Origin: Gossypium raimondii
Taxonomy: Eukaryota > Streptophyta > Magnoliopsida > Malvales > Malvaceae
Assembly: GCF_025698545.1 (NCBI RefSeq)
Contig: NC_068570.1
Coordinates: 1,922,001 to 1,986,000, forward strand
DNA length: 64,000 nt
Reading direction: 5' to 3'
Shown here: piece after piece, positions 23,849-36,666 of the stretch
How positions within the stretch are numbered: the first letter of the stretch is position 1
How the letters are laid out: each line of letters opens with the position of its first letter
The notes under the pieces: generated by a model
Databases searched by the model: none
The model's input: only the letters and a program-made list of their open reading frames with translations
Told to the model about the DNA's origin: nothing
Made by a program: the position numbers and the translations under genes

Positions 23849-24365
23849 GGGGTAGAAGGCAACAAAAAGGACTTGCCCTTTTCTGCCTCTTGTTTGAATT
23901 ATTGAAGAATACTTGAATTTTTATGGATTATTATTAATATTAAGAAAGAATGTCTAACATTCTTTTGATTTTTTCATGCAACTTGGCGATTTCATATGTA
24001 ACGGAACTTCAACTCAAATCTTCTTTTCTATATTAAATTATAGCTTCATCGTCAAATTTTTCTTTTTAAGGTCTATTTAGTTTTAATTCCTATATTACGT
24101 TGAAATTTAGGATTTAATCCTTTTATTTAATTTAATATAAATTTACTTTTATAATGTTATTAGTAAATTTAAATTGATAACATTGTTAGTTCTTGTAGTT
24201 AAAGTGATTATGTGAATTTTTTTTTAAATATGTAAATTTATTATTGTATATAATTAAAAAGAGTTTACGTTATCACTTTAATTGTAGCAACTAATACAGT
24301 TTTCAATTTAGACCTACTAATAACATTACAAAAGTAAAGTAATCAAATTATGCTAAATTAAGGTA
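23849..24365. other. Intergenic upstream of the minus-strand PIP gene
   Basis: Promoter-side sequence. Text from about 24060 to 24350 ('ggtctatttagttttaattc', then its approximate inverse 'gacctactaataacattac') looks like a decayed MITE with inverted ends. No gene. Confidence 0.45.
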
Positions 24366-24628
24366 AATAGGTTGTTGGTAAAGGTTAAGGCCTTGGACCT
24401 TGAAGGCTTGAGTTTGAGTCCCAACATTTGTGTTTGTGATGTGTGGGTCTTTTTCTATCTTGTACATATTCCTTGTGTAAGTTTTATCTAGTTCCTTTTT
24501 GGATTTTTTTGGTTTTTCGTTCGTTATATATTATATTGGTTAATTCTACATACTATTGTAATTGCTCGGACATGTATTTGTACTTGCAATTGTACCATCT
24601 TGTATTAGTGAAACTTTTAAAAAAAAAG
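24366..24628 (+). mobile_element. SINE-like element, family 3
   Basis: A tRNA-like head GTAAAGGTTAAGGCCTTGG (A-box region) and GAGTTTGAGTCCC (B-box region, like GGTTCGANTCC) is followed by about 180 bases of T-rich body. It ends CTTGTATTAGTGAAAC and an A-run (AAAAAAAAA). Head, body and tail fit a tRNA-derived SINE of about 260 bp. Flanking duplication is not certain. The 62-codon open frame across it is incidental. Confidence 0.62.
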
Positions 24629-25429
24629 TAAGCCAAATCACCAACATCTTTTGGGTGTAGTCATAAGATGCATTGCACTCCCAATGAGAACGAAAACTTG
24701 AACCTTGGGGACAACATTATTAGAAGGAACAATCACGAATCCTAAACATATATCGTAAAGCAGACATGAAAGATACCAAAAAATAAATGGATTAAATCTC
24801 AAATTTTAATATATTATAGGATTAAAACCATAATTAGGTCTCTTTTTAATATAAGATAAATAGGTTGAAGAATTATTCCCCCATACAACAAGCAGGCACC
24901 CAAGATTATGGCTAAACCTCATAGATTTTGTTTCACATTTTTAATATTGCATCAATCTTCTCACATTACACTTTGGGTAAAGACCAAATTTTACAATAAA
25001 ATAATATATGGTTATGGATTTGATCCCGTGACCACCAAGGCAAGATGTCAACTGCCGCTGCTGCCTATAGCTATAGTTTTGGTATAATGGTATATCATTA
25101 CGTGTGAAACCGCATGTATGAGCCATGTTTTCCAATCCGGCAACTACGGCATGTGGTCAGCTCAGCCGAGGGGGTGGTCCAATCATTCTCTGATAGTCTC
25201 CGAAGGTTTATTTAATGTGGGATTGTTGCTATTGCAGCTCACAAGCTCTGTTGAGAATGTTGAAATCTATTGTTTATTAAGAGACATGATTCGTGATCTA
25301 CTTTATATTAGATTTTAGCATCGAATTAACTGAGATTGGAGAATAGTGGCTTACATTTAACAACCTCATGAGTCACGATGGAGGAATAGTAGGTTGAGGC
25401 AACATGCAAAATAATATTGGTAACCTGTA
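24629..25429. other. Intergenic, no gene recognised
   Basis: Mixed sequence with a moderately GC-balanced part at 25020-25280. Open frames of 60-66 codons on either strand there overlap each other and have no recognisable domain. I see nothing I can name. Confidence 0.4.
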
Positions 25430-25830
25430 TAAATAGTCACTCAATTATTAGTGTGTTTTTTATTTTTGTCATTTAGGTTTAAAAAATATTTTTTAGTCAC
25501 TAATGTTGTCGAAATTTAATATTTTAGTCATTCATCCATTAAATCACTAACGAAGTCTTGACATGACCCTTTTTCATTGGTATAATAACAAATTTAGCTC
25601 TCCAATATTTACATATTCTATAATTTGGTTGTAATTCTAAAAAATCAACAAATTTAATCATCAATTTTTTACATTATGTCAACTTAGCCTTGATTTTTAA
25701 AAATTCTAAAATAAATATTAAGAAAAATTCAACAATAAAACAATATTTTTAAAAAATCAAGACTAAATTGGCATAATGTAAAGTCGAGGGCTAAATTTTG
25801 ATTTAAAATTTTAATAGTCAAGTATGACTG
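25430..25830. mobile_element. Truncated Mutator-like arm
   Basis: The start 'ataaatagtcactcaattat' and following ATTTTAGTCA, 'aataacaaatttagctctcc' match the left arm of the element at 7916-9265. A shorter internal inverted repeat ('aacttagccttgatttttaa' and 'aaaatcaagactaaattggc') closes it. The other outer arm is missing. Confidence 0.55.
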
Positions 25831-27327
25831 TATATGTACATGAGTCGAGATATGGATTTTCTCATCGAAATTGATATGCTAAGAATGAATGTAACTTGAG
25901 ATAGTTTATGAATTTACATTGACATTTTGACATGTTGTGACCGAGGAGTAAGGATATGAAATTTGAAACTTATAGACAAGAAGCTTATGCTTTGTGTTGA
26001 CATTAATATGAGAAACTTTGAGTATATGAATTTGTTATGATACACGTCATTAATATGTTATATGTGCTTAATTATGATAAAATGACCTTGTAAATTTGGT
26101 AGAATGGTTAAGATACATTTAGTATGTCAATAAAAGTTGTTTAATGTTGTACGCGTTATATGGAGATTTGGAGCTTGATTTTCTACCCCGGTTTGGCATT
26201 CCTACGTGGACCAAAGGGAACATTCTCTTTTGAGAACTTTGGTTGTGTTTAGTTGGAGCACTTCTAGTGCAACATTTTTGGTTGTGCTTGGTTAGAACGC
26301 ACATATAGTGTATTGTATGTATATATATGGTTGTGTTTGGGTGGATCCTCCAGTGTCCTAGTTCCATTTTACTAAGATTACGGAGGGCCAAAAGTAAGAT
26401 TTTAAATCCATAAGATGATAAGAATGACAAAATTATGAATATATATATATATATATATGCAAAAAGGGAAGTGTAATCTTATAAGATTACATTTATGTTT
26501 GAATTGCTTGCTATTTCACCTTTAATATTCCTATGCTATTCATTTATTTTGATCTTGTCCATTGGATAAATTACGAACTTGCTAGCTTCCTCAATAGGCA
26601 AGGTAAGTATGATATTTTTCATTTGGACTTATTAAGTATTTATGCTTATCCTAATTTGTTATTTTTGTGCGTAGATTTTGTACAATTCGTGAAGCCTCAC
26701 TCAACCTTCGAATCACTACACCATCTTCAAGACTATAAGAATATGAAACTAGGGTATATTTAGATGTGGCATGTACCTAAAGAGTCTATTATGCCATGAT
26801 TGTAAGTATATATATATATATATGCTTCATGTTACTTTGATCTTTATGTTTGATGTTATTTATGATTGAGCTTGGAAGCTTTGCTTAATGTTTGACTACT
26901 CTATCCTCTTTTGATCACTAGTGGGTATCCATGCCTACTCTTCTATTGTCATTGATGATTATGAATTGAAGTGTTTTAAGATGGTTCTAAAGTCATTAAC
27001 AATTCTTTTGAGTTCATTAAGAAATTTCTATGTTTGAAGTAAGTTGAGAATGGATTTTCGATGTTGCCAAGCACGTGCTTGCATGTTAATGAGATGTTTT
27101 GGGAGTCTTTTGGTGTGTTTTCATCTTGTTTTTAGGGTCTCCTGCTTTAAGTATCGAGACTTGCATGTTTTTAGACATATTATTTGCTCCAAGAATATAA
27201 GATCTCGAGACACATACCTTATGTTTCAAGACATAAAACATCGAACCTAAAAAGTTACAATAAAATAATTAAATCCCGAGACTAACAAATTAAATTTACA
27301 TTCTACAAGCTAAGTCGGATCGTGACA
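25831..27327 (+). mobile_element. LTR fragment ending GGATCGTGACA
   Basis: The right end 'aagtcggatcgtgaca' at 27327 is a gypsy-LTR-type terminus. Upstream are CTCGAGACA motifs (27150-27290) like those at 9.9-10.2 and 15.2-15.4 kb, and at 26220-26350 a local repeat of 'ggttgtg(t/c)ttggttgga'. The left boundary is not identified and ACTTA after the right end finds no partner. Two AT runs (26438-26458 and 26809-26823) lie inside. No coding domain. Confidence 0.5.
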
Positions 27328-27949
27328 ACTTAATTAACAGGTTTATTTATTTGTATATATCCTATTAATTTACTTCACATATCTTATTCCAAATTAACTA
27401 GTGAGATATTGTAAAGAAAGTAAATCAAGTGTAGAAACTGTTTGTGACACACATTTTTGTCATATAACATATTCAATATAATATATTAATTAAGACAACC
27501 TATTGACAAGTGCCACTCCAACTTGCCAGGATTATCCAAGTATTAGTGAAGCCAATCCATCATCCATATAAATCAGGCTGATTTGATTAGCCTATAGGGT
27601 TGATTTTTGGTGATATATGTTGGGAAAGATACTCTCCGTACGTATCCATGTTACAATTGAATGTGAGTTTATGGTTCCATGTGATATTGGTGATTCTATA
27701 GGGTGGACTTTGAACTTTGAAGCAAGCATTCATTTTCCTCACTTAGCCCTTTCACAAGATGATGATCAGTCCATGTGTTTACTTGGGCCATTGTCAAACA
27801 TTCCACAATTAGATAAAATCGTTTATGTTATATGCCATAAATGCACATATATCATGTTTTTCTCTCTCTCTTTTTCATTGTTTAAATATAAAGATAACAC
27901 AATTTTAAATAATAATATAAGTTCTTCAAAAATAAAAATACAGTAGTAT
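27328..27949. other. Intergenic, no gene recognised
   Basis: AT-rich single-copy-looking sequence. A 109-codon frame at 27617-27946 on the plus strand has no recognisable motif, and its last third is low-complexity. Not called as a gene. Confidence 0.4.
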
Positions 27950-28100
27950 TGTTGATTAAGTCTTAACTCGATTGGTACTGGTATTGTTGCCAATATGCCA
28001 GTGCAGGAGGACATGGGTTCGAGTGCACTGAAGTGCATTACCCTCCTATTTAAGGGTTGGGAGAAGCTATGGGTAGTTTTAGGTATTGTATCAAAAAGAG
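27950..28100 (+). mobile_element. SINE-like copy, family 1 (best preserved)
   Basis: Pol III-like boxes are visible: TCTTAACTCGATTGG at 27961 (A-box region) and GGTTCGAGTGC at 28016 (B-box). The body reads 'attaccctcctatttaaggg', 'gagaagctatgggtagtttt' and 'aggtattgtatcaaaaag'. It is the reference for copies at 7385, 21639, 30603 and 49215. Confidence 0.68.
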
Positions 28101-29512
28101 AAGATGTGATAAGAACCTATAATGAGATTAATAAGGACTAAATTCACCAACAGGCATAGCACAGGAACTTTATATCCTATTATGGTCGGTAACATTGATT
28201 TTATACGAGGGTATAAAATTCCAACATGAAAAATGTTTATTCAACTTTAGCATCAATTTACACAATATTTGGCCACGAATAAACCCTATATGTGGTACAT
28301 GTTGACAGCCAATATTGATTACAAAGAGATTTTGAAGAACCTGAATTTGCTACTCTATAATATTATTGCATATTCAATGTGAAGAAGAACAACTTTTTTA
28401 ATGTCCATTTTTGTTGAATTCTCTATAAAACGAGACAGCAAAAAAATTTGAAATGCTTAGCCAATAAATCCTAGTGGTCGGCCATAAATTCAAAATAATT
28501 ATTAATATATTCTCAAGTAAAAGGGGGAATGTTTGAAAATTTTGACCAAGCTCGTGCATTTGTTTGAAAATGTCCCATATCTAGTTGGATTTGTTTAATG
28601 TTTTACTTTGGAAAAAACCCTTGTAATAAAACCATTTTTCAAACCAATTTGAAAAATATGACATAGAGAATTACCCTGATAATTATACTTTCATTCAATT
28701 ACTTTATCTTATCCAAACAGACCTTTCATTCAATAAAATGTTATCGTGTTGTTAACTATCAATGTATCAATTTATATACGGACAATGTATTAAACAGGCT
28801 AAATTATGATTTTGGGTCTTCTACTATACTTAAATTTAGAATTTGATCCATGTGCTTTAATTCGCTTAATGTGATTTCATTATTTATATAATATCATTAG
28901 TTAGTAATTAAAATGTTTATGTTGATTTTCTCATTCTAACACAAAAAGAAATCATGTTGGCATGGTTAGTTAAAATGGGTATTGACTAATGATATCATAA
29001 AAGGAGAAGGATAAAATTATGCTAAATCAAAGTTTAGTGTCTAAATCTCAAATTTGAGATTAGTGAAGGGACTAAAATCAAAATTGGACCTATTAAATAC
29101 AATCTTTATAAATTGACAAATGATAACGGCCGGCGATTTCATTTGAGCTTATACACATAAATTAACTAAACCCATAGTTTCAAAATAAATAAATAAATAA
29201 ATAAAAAGTAAAGCTCCTACAATACATGTTCGTATCCACCGTCTATTACTCGGAGAAAGACAGTTCAACAAAGTCCAATTTTTCATCAAAAGTCAACAAC
29301 AAATGCATCAAAAAACTCACTCTAGCATTAAATGTTATACAATATACTCTTCTTTTTTTAATGAAAGGTCTCATTCTTGCATTACTACCTCAACTATGTT
29401 GAAATTTGAAGTTCTCAAAGCATCCTCGTCTAAGCAATCGATCAAACCCTTAATAATGTCAAAGTATTGTCCTTGTGGTCTAGGTTTTATCTCCCACCTC
29501 AACTGAGAGTAG
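28101..29512. other. Intergenic with a MITE-like unit
   Basis: At about 28797-29095, 'ggctaaattatgattttggg' at the left is answered by 'aaaatcaaaattggacctat' at the right, an imperfect inverted repeat of a non-coding MITE-like unit. Nothing else in the interval is assignable. Confidence 0.45.
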
Positions 29513-30215
29513 AGGTGCTCATGGGCTCGTTCGAGTTTGGGTTGGACCCATGCAAGGTGTTTAGATCAATTATTCAAGCCTGGGCCCGGCTCGGTCCGAA
29601 AAATGGGCTTACTTTTTTGCCTAAGCTCGTCCCAATTTAAGAAAGGTAAACCCGAGCCCGACCCAATCCTCCCATATTTTATTTTTTTAGATTAATTTTT
29701 ATTTAAAAATATTTTTCTTAAAAAAAGCATAATACACTGAATGCACTAAAAAACGCTAAAATAAAAGTATTCTCACATTTTAAAAATACATTAAAAAGTA
29801 TTTATATTAAAAAACACTACCATAAATATAATAAATATTTTATTATATTAAAAAATAAATAAATATAATAAATATATTATTGTATTAAATATAATTTTAA
29901 AATTTTATATTTTTGGGTTGGGTTATTAGTTGGGTAAGTTTTTTTTTTAGGTTTTGGATAATGGGTTTAATTATTATTAGGTTAACGATTTAATATAAGT
30001 ATAAATATGTATATAACTATTATTTAACATATATAATTAATATAATATTTTTTATAACATAATATATTCGAGTCAGACCAAGCTCGAGCCAAAAACATCT
30101 TACCCAAAGCTCGGCCTTTATAGAAAAATGGGCCTTAAATTTTACCCAAGCCCATTTTTCGAGTCTCATATTTTGTCCAAACTCTTCCATTTTTCAAGTG
30201 AACCTTCAAGCCTAG
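29513..30215. mobile_element. Non-autonomous element of the GGGCC-rich inverted-repeat family
   Basis: Left end 'gaggtgctcatgggctcg' with GGGCCCGGCTCGG. Right part, reversed, 'atgggccacctatctaggct', with CAAGCTCGAGCC and CCCATTTTTCG inside. The middle is almost pure A and T. The same architecture is seen at 51166-51826, and a fragment lies at 21427. Probably a MITE, superfamily undecided. Confidence 0.55.
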
Positions 30216-30602
30216 ATAGGTGGCCCATCACATAAGCAAGTCTAATCGAGAGTCGTGTACAGTTCACGGAAGGCACGTGCCTCGGTCGGTGGATATTTTG
30301 CATAACATAATTATATAAATACCTACATGCAGGCATACTCGAACCACCAACCTAGGGCATATAGGCAACTTACTTACAAGTACAGTACCACTTAAGCCAC
30401 CTAGCAAACAACACTTTGAAGACTTCTCTTGAAGGAGTCCTTCCACAACAAGTATTATTAGTTTATAAAAATTGATGACACTATTAGTTATTTCTATTAA
30501 GGAAATAACATGATTTTTTTTTATTCAGTTACACAATAAGGGTCAATCACATGTCAGTGTAATGCTTGAAGGTTTTTTTTTAAAGAAAAGAAAAGAAAAG
30601 GA

Positions 30603-30650
30603 ATAGTCGATTGAGTCTTAGCTTTTAGGGATTGTGTCAAAAAGATCAGA
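30603..30650 (+). mobile_element. Internally deleted SINE-like copy, family 1
   Basis: 'gtcgattgagtcttagctttt' (head) is joined directly to 'agggattgtgtcaaaaagat' (tail), missing the roughly 100 central bases, including the B box, that the copy at 27950 has. Confidence 0.5.
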
Positions 30651-31138
30651 TATGATCACTTAAACTGTATCAATTTGAACCTATTAATAACATTAAAAAG
30701 GTAAAAGTATCAAATTATATATATCAAAAGTTAAAGTAAGAGGATCAAAACCGAAATTAGACCAAAACTGCAAAATATAAAAATTCAATCAACCCAACCG
30801 CGTACCAGATGTGTAAACACACGCGTCGTGTACGAAAAAAGGCGTGTGAAACCAACCATGCAAACCAAAAAGGCTTATACACTTCGTTTAATAAAATGTT
30901 AGCTTAGCCTTGGATTTTCTTCCCAATTTAGAAATTTTCTTGCATTATTTTCCCTGTGATTTCATGTAATATAATCTAACAGTACCGGATTTGTAAAGTC
31001 AAATTCCAACAACACTCAAATTTCAAAGTAAAGCCCCTCTTTTTTTCTTATACCAAAATGTGTTAGAATTCAGAGTCTGCTTGTAAAGGTCCCCACTTTC
31101 ACAAAGCTCTTCACCGTCATGGCTTGGAGAAGATCCCT

Positions 31139-31146
31139 TATATATA
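31139..31146 (+). promoter_or_regulatory. TATA box of the second PIP-type gene
   Basis: TATATATA lies about 75 bases before the ATG at 31219, leaving a 5' untranslated region of about 45 bases. Confidence 0.65.
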
Positions 31147-31218
31147 GCTAGCTAGCAATACCATTTGCAATAATTCAACAATTACACAAGTTCAAAACAA
31201 ATCAATAGAGATACAATC

Positions 31219-31491
31219 ATGTCGATGAAGAAGAACAGCTCAACATCATGTTCATCAATGAACCGTGTTCTTTTGGTGCTGGTTCTTTCGGTGGTGTTGG
31301 TTTCATCGGAGTTCGCTGCCGTCAATGGCCGACCCCTTCGATCGATGTCGGGCAATGCCGGTATTAAACAAGGTGGAGGTGATGATGGAGTGGTTGTGTC
31401 AGCAAACAAGTCTAGGACTAGTCGTGTTTCGTTTAGGGGTTTGGCTGTTATATTAGCCTCAGGGCCAAGCGGAAAGGGACGTGGACATTGA
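31219..31491 (+). CDS. PIP/PIPL-type secreted peptide precursor
   Basis: A 90-codon single-exon frame. The N-terminus is polar (MSMKKNSSTSCSSMNR) and leads into a hydrophobic core VLLVLVLSVVLVSS, a signal peptide likely cleaved near AAVNG. The pro-region starts RPLRS, a start shared with the peptide gene at 23560 (SRPL). The C-terminus is ASGPSGKGRGH, exactly the SGPSxxGxGH core of PAMP-induced peptides ending in Gly-His, as in classical PIPs. The expected mature peptide is the last 11-13 residues, with the proline available for hydroxylation. The family acts outside the cell in immune and stress signalling. M15 is an alternative start. The first ATG is chosen because it is closest to the TATA box. 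The gene points away from the minus-strand PIP gene 7.5 kb to the left. Confidence 0.92.
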   Translation: MSMKKNSSTSCSSMNRVLLVLVLSVVLVSSEFAAVNGRPLRSMSGNAGIKQGGGDDGVVVSANKSRTSRVSFRGLAVILASGPSGKGRGH

Positions 31492-32164
31492 TTTTTTAAG
31501 CATTTATTTCACATGCACAGATTTGCAAGCTGTAGCTTCTTCTTTTTTTGTTCTTTATCTAGGACATCATATATTCTTTTAGAAGAGATGTCATGAAATT
31601 ATACTTGTAATTTTTATGTTTAAAAATGTAGAAATCATTTACTTCTTTAATCACGATTTCCTTTTCAGCTTGTATGGTTGAAGTCCCTGAGTTCATGTTG
31701 CTGCCAGTTTAACTCAATATTGATACTGAAATCTATTTGATAAAATGATGTTTTAAGAGAAAGAAGACTGCAAATGAGCCATCGGTAGTTAGTGGTTGCA
31801 ATGAAGCGGAATGAATTGACATACTTCATATATATCGGATGCATCTACTCCATTCTGTTCTTATCCAAATCAATTCAATATCTATCGAGTAGTTCCTAAT
31901 TTAATTTTAAACCATTGATGTAAGCTTAAAAAAGAAAAATTCTATCCTGTTCCCTCCGAGAAAGCAAGAAGTCAAGTATTTGTATTTGAAAGGAGAGGCC
32001 GCAAGAGATATACAAATTGAATTTTTTTATCCACCCCAAACCACCATTGAAGTCAAATATTATGTCATCACCTCTTAGCTTTGACGTCGCCAATGTATAT
32101 TTCACTGCTTCCATCCTTTGACCATGTATTATTTTAGACTTTGTTAATCAGATTATTTATTAGA
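31492..32164. other. 3' flank of the second PIP gene
   Basis: Probable 3' untranslated region over the first 150-200 bases (T-rich, with AATTATAC-type text), then unassigned sequence. A 62-codon minus-strand frame at 31926-32114 has no recognisable feature. Confidence 0.4.
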
Positions 32165-32410
32165 TTAGAAAGAAAACCGGTCCTTTCTATTTAAAGTTTC
32201 ATCTATTTTTATTGTTAAAAATTAGCACGGCTAAAAAATTAACTAAACTGTTACATGTAACACCATGTGTACATCATTCTAACCTATAGAACCAATTTTT
32301 TACAAAAGAATCGGTTTACTCTTTCTAATGTACAAAGACTAATTTACCTATTTTTTTAATAAAAGAAGTAAAATGCAATATGACTTCTCCTACAAAAACT
32401 TCTATAGTGC
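32165..32410. mobile_element. MITE-like copy related to 4437-4785
   Basis: It shares 'tttttattgttaaaaatt', the 'catgtaacaccatgtgtac' block and a right end 'tctatagtgcttttacca', comparable with 'catgatacttttatc'. The left end is less clear. Confidence 0.45.
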
Positions 32411-34929
32411 TTTTACCACAAAAAAAAATTATTTGTTATCTATATAATAATTGTATATAAAAGAATCTCCTTTTGCAAAATCCTATTTTTTTTTTAACAT
32501 TATAGGAAAGCAGTTAAATTTTTATTTTGATCTCTTTACTATGCTTAAATTGGATTTAATTGTTATATTTTAATTTCTATCATAATATGGTTCCTATATT
32601 TATATTATACATTAAGTATTTGACTGAGTTGGTGTCATGAGTCAATCAGCACCAGCTCAATTGGGTAATTACAAAATATATACTTACTTTACAGAGTTAT
32701 ATTATTTTGACAATTTTTTTTCATTTTGTATCTATTATATAGAAAAATAATATATATATATATATATATATAATAAGATTTAAATCAAGTCATTGTAGTT
32801 TTAAATTTTATACTTTTCCATTCAACCAAAACCTTAATTATAATTTATAACAATTTTATAAATATATTTATTATATAATTTTATTTTTACTCATAACATG
32901 GATATATTATAATATAATTTTATAATATTATTAATTAATTTGGTTAACTATGTTTGTTTAAAGGCTGTAGAAGCTACATGGAAGGGCCTATTGAGGCTTT
33001 GGCTTTAAGCATTACGCTTTTCTCTAATGCCAAGATTCCATAATATTAATTCCTGCAAACCTTGGGGTATGAGATTTGGGTATGGAGACCCTATTTGTTG
33101 TTTCTGCTAATGTAGTATTACAATTATATTAATAGTTTAATCAGAATTAATCATTATAAGTATTAAATAATTACAAAAAAAAATTATGCATGAATTATAT
33201 ATAGTAAAATTGGAGTTGGAATATTCGAAAGTCTTAAAACGTAAGCTATATACTAACATAAGCAAAGCCTCATTCACCTGTAAATGTTACACCTGTAGGT
33301 AATAAGGTAAAAAGTTTTGGCAAAGCCCATGGCAGCAGCACCTTGATAACTGGTCCTATCAAATCCAAATGGAGCATATTTAGATCCTTCTTGCAAGGTC
33401 CTCGGGGACTTGACCAATGCTTGATCATAGGAGTTATTATTTTGGTATAGTTTTGGTATTAATCTCTATACTATGTATATCTTCAAAATGATTAATTTTA
33501 GTTTTTATTTTATTTTAAAATTTCAGTTCTTATCAAAAGGTAATTATCAAATTCATTAAGTTTTACTATTTCTAAAATTTAATTTAGGAAACATATTATT
33601 ACATGTGTAATCTCGTATCGAATCTTTGGATTTAATGGCTGTCATTTGCATCAAGACTAAAATCTCAAATTTTGAAAAAGTAAAGAAACTAAGAATGATT
33701 TAATTGAAAAATAAAGACTAAAATCTACAATTTTATACATAATACAAAAATTAATTGTTACGATTTGAGCCGAGACTTAAATTTTAAATTTCTAAAAATA
33801 CAAAAATTAAATTCAGAGCAGGAACACAGTTATTTTAGCCAAAACAAAGGCGCAATTCGGGGTTAAGTAGACATACTGTTGGGAGGCAAATATTGGTTAG
33901 AAGTGAAGCCAAAAATGCTGTAAAACCCAATTAAAGAAGCAAGTTTTGTCTCTCATGCCATCAAACACGTCTTAAAAGGGTAAACATTGCACTGCTAATG
34001 CACGCCTAAGCCTAAGGAAACAAAATGAAAAGAAACCCACTAATGAGTAACAGTAAAAAATTTATACTCAACTACCATTATAATATTATGTATATATAAC
34101 ACGCCTGAGACATTTGCTTTCATGCCAAAGTCCCCCATGTTATGTAATTTTAAAATAAAGAAATGAAGTCCCAGAAAGGAGGTCTGATAAATGTGCATTG
34201 CTTTCAGCAGACATTAAGAAGTTCTTGGTTTTGAGATTTTAAAATTTCTGGGGAAAATACAAAAAAGGGGGTGTGGGGTAAGGGGGTAAAGATGTGAAGA
34301 AATGATTAGGCCAATTGGAATCTCTAAAGCTTTGGCCCTCATTCACAGTGTCATATTATCCATGTCCGTACTGCTTTTGGATGGTCAATAAAGATGGAAA
34401 ACATATTTGGTTCTCGATGCAACGGCCATAAGGGTGGGTTTTTCTCTCTCACCGCAAAAATCTATGCATTCGCCATGCCTTTGCGTACCGTCAGCTCTAC
34501 CAAATGGATTCCCTTTTAAGGCAGAGAGGTTCTCCCTATTAACTTCTCAGTTTTCTGATCGTAGCTTCAATGCAGATTGATTGATTGATTGCATCACTTC
34601 CTCTACTTTAATGCTCGCTTCTCTATAACAAAAAATGATGGCCTTTTTATATATCTATATATAAAATAATTAAATTTAAATCAAAAGAAAAACCCATCTA
34701 ATATTATTAGTTTGAAGTTATATTCATTTTATAATCTATAGAGATCACTTTTGGGTTTGTGTATTCCTTCTTATAAGGACCCGAGTTAATAAATTTTAAA
34801 AGAAGTTATATATTTTACAAAAGTTAAAATGTAATTGTAATTAATTGTATATTTTTATCAGAATTAGCATAGCAATATGAGTAATAGAAGAACTTTTCGT
34901 ACTAAGATTCACTACTAAATACGTTAAGT
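32411..34929. other. Intergenic, no gene recognised
   Basis: AT-rich sequence with a TA microsatellite at 32749-32772 (about 12 units). A MITE-like inverted arrangement at about 33440-33790 has 'actaaaatctcaaattttg'-type text. Moderately balanced sequence at 34290-34560 shows no coding frame of note. Confidence 0.45.
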
Positions 34930-35660
34930 GTTTGGTTTGATATCAATTGTTTCTACCTGTCGTAATTTGATTGCTTAAAATGAAAATTGCAATGGAAGTG
35001 CTTGATTGCAGTCGCCACTACAATTTGGCACTGCGAAGACTATGCAAACAAAATAAAGAACACCAAAGATTTGTTTACGCAATTCAAATTTCTTACATTT
35101 GTGGCCTAGTTCAGTGAGTAATTTCACTATCTTTAATCCACAATACAAGTGATTCACACTCTATCACTCCACGAGTATAAAGATCGTACTTTTGTACCTA
35201 AAGACTAGAACACTCACCTCCAAATCATCCTCCTAAGAACTTGGACAATAAATACTTAACAATGTTTACAATTTAATTTGCACTCTCTTACAAAATAGTT
35301 CCGCAATTAATATATTAGAATGCACTCAATAAGCTCTCATACAAAACTTAAACAAGTCTCAATGCATATATCAATTTCGATTTGCTAACATAGAATCATA
35401 GCGAATACAAAGTAACTCCTTGAAAATAGCTATTACATCATTAACAATAAAAGCATAATCAATTTGAAGATATGGTTTCTAAAACATGCAATATTGAACA
35501 ATCCTCCACATTCCAATAGTTGATTTGCTTCACTGAAATCTAATCCAAGCTTCAAACTCTAAGGATTGATTTCCATAAATGAACTAAAGTATCTTCAGTA
35601 TAACAGCACATAATCAGGCCTAAAGATTTTCTTCATTATATTGTCAACTCAAATATGACA
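34930..35660 (+). repeat. Dispersed repeat, copy 1 (CCTAGTTCAGTGAG family)
   Basis: It contains GCCTAGTTCAGTGAGTAATT, 'caagtgattcacactctatc' and a long run of short ACTC/CTCC text. A same-orientation relative lies at 46880-47350 with GCCTAGCTCAGTGAGAAAT and 'caagtgatcataatctatca'. No coding domain. I suspect an old LTR or LINE remnant. Confidence 0.45.
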
Positions 35661-36666
35661 AGTATTTAAACTACCTTAATGTCAACTTGCAATGGGCACT
35701 ACCGAATGTCACTCAACGACAATCAGTTTATTTTACCTCACCAACTTATATCTATATAATTCTTTTAAAGGGTTAAATAAAAAATTTATCATTTTACGGT
35801 ATACTAACTTAAAATTTTATATTTTATTAAAGGACGAAAATTTATAGAGTTCAAAATTTGTAAGAAATTAAAATTCCTGACAATTCTACTGAATTTTAGT
35901 GGGGTAAGTGATTCTTTTGTACGCAAGAAAATAGCATAATTGCATGCCTCTACATAGTCATTAATTCTTCAATTTTATCTTACCATTGCAATAGCACCAC
36001 TGGTTGGTAAGAATTTCTGTAACTTAAAATATACATAGACGCATACATGTATATACCAAATAGTAATGGTTACATCAGTTTGGCTTTGCAAATTAGATGA
36101 AATTTTGATTAATACTTATGAAATCGTACAAGTTCAATATGTTCATATATACTAAAATCATTAATTTAATTAGCTTAATTACGTAATTAGAAAAATACAG
36201 TCCAATAAACCTTGTATTAGTGTCAACAAGTTCCTTCATCGCCTATAAAAGAAAACGAAAGAAACTCCAAAATTCTCTGTAAAAATATTCAACGAGGAAG
36301 AAGAACAAATAGTAGATATAATAAAACAAACAGATACCAACAAATTCTTTTAATGGTGGCACAAGAGATTATAAAGATTATTCTCTGGTACTACCAAATC
36401 TCTGAACCCTACTAAAAGTGACCTCTCAAGCTTTTGATATTATGAGGTACTACAAAAAATTAAAAGTTGAATAAAAAAGCCAAAAGTTTCTTCATTTACA
36501 GTACACATATATTGCAGTATAGACAAATACAAAGATGATAGTCATGAAAATCCAACAAAATTTTTGAAAAACATGGATGCAAAATGCAATTCATAATAAC
36601 CCCAGAAAAGATCAAACAAAACCCAACATTATGAAAGCTTTAAAATTCATGTTCCTCCCATGGCTT
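35661..36666. other. Intergenic, 3' side of the CLE gene
   Basis: AT-rich, with no gene seen. The last few hundred bases before 36667 are probably 3' untranslated sequence of the minus-strand CLE gene. Confidence 0.45.

Noticed and set aside
24366..24430. Possible tRNA gene
   Set aside because: A and B boxes are present, but the sequence does not fold into a full cloverleaf by eye and is followed by a SINE body and A tail.
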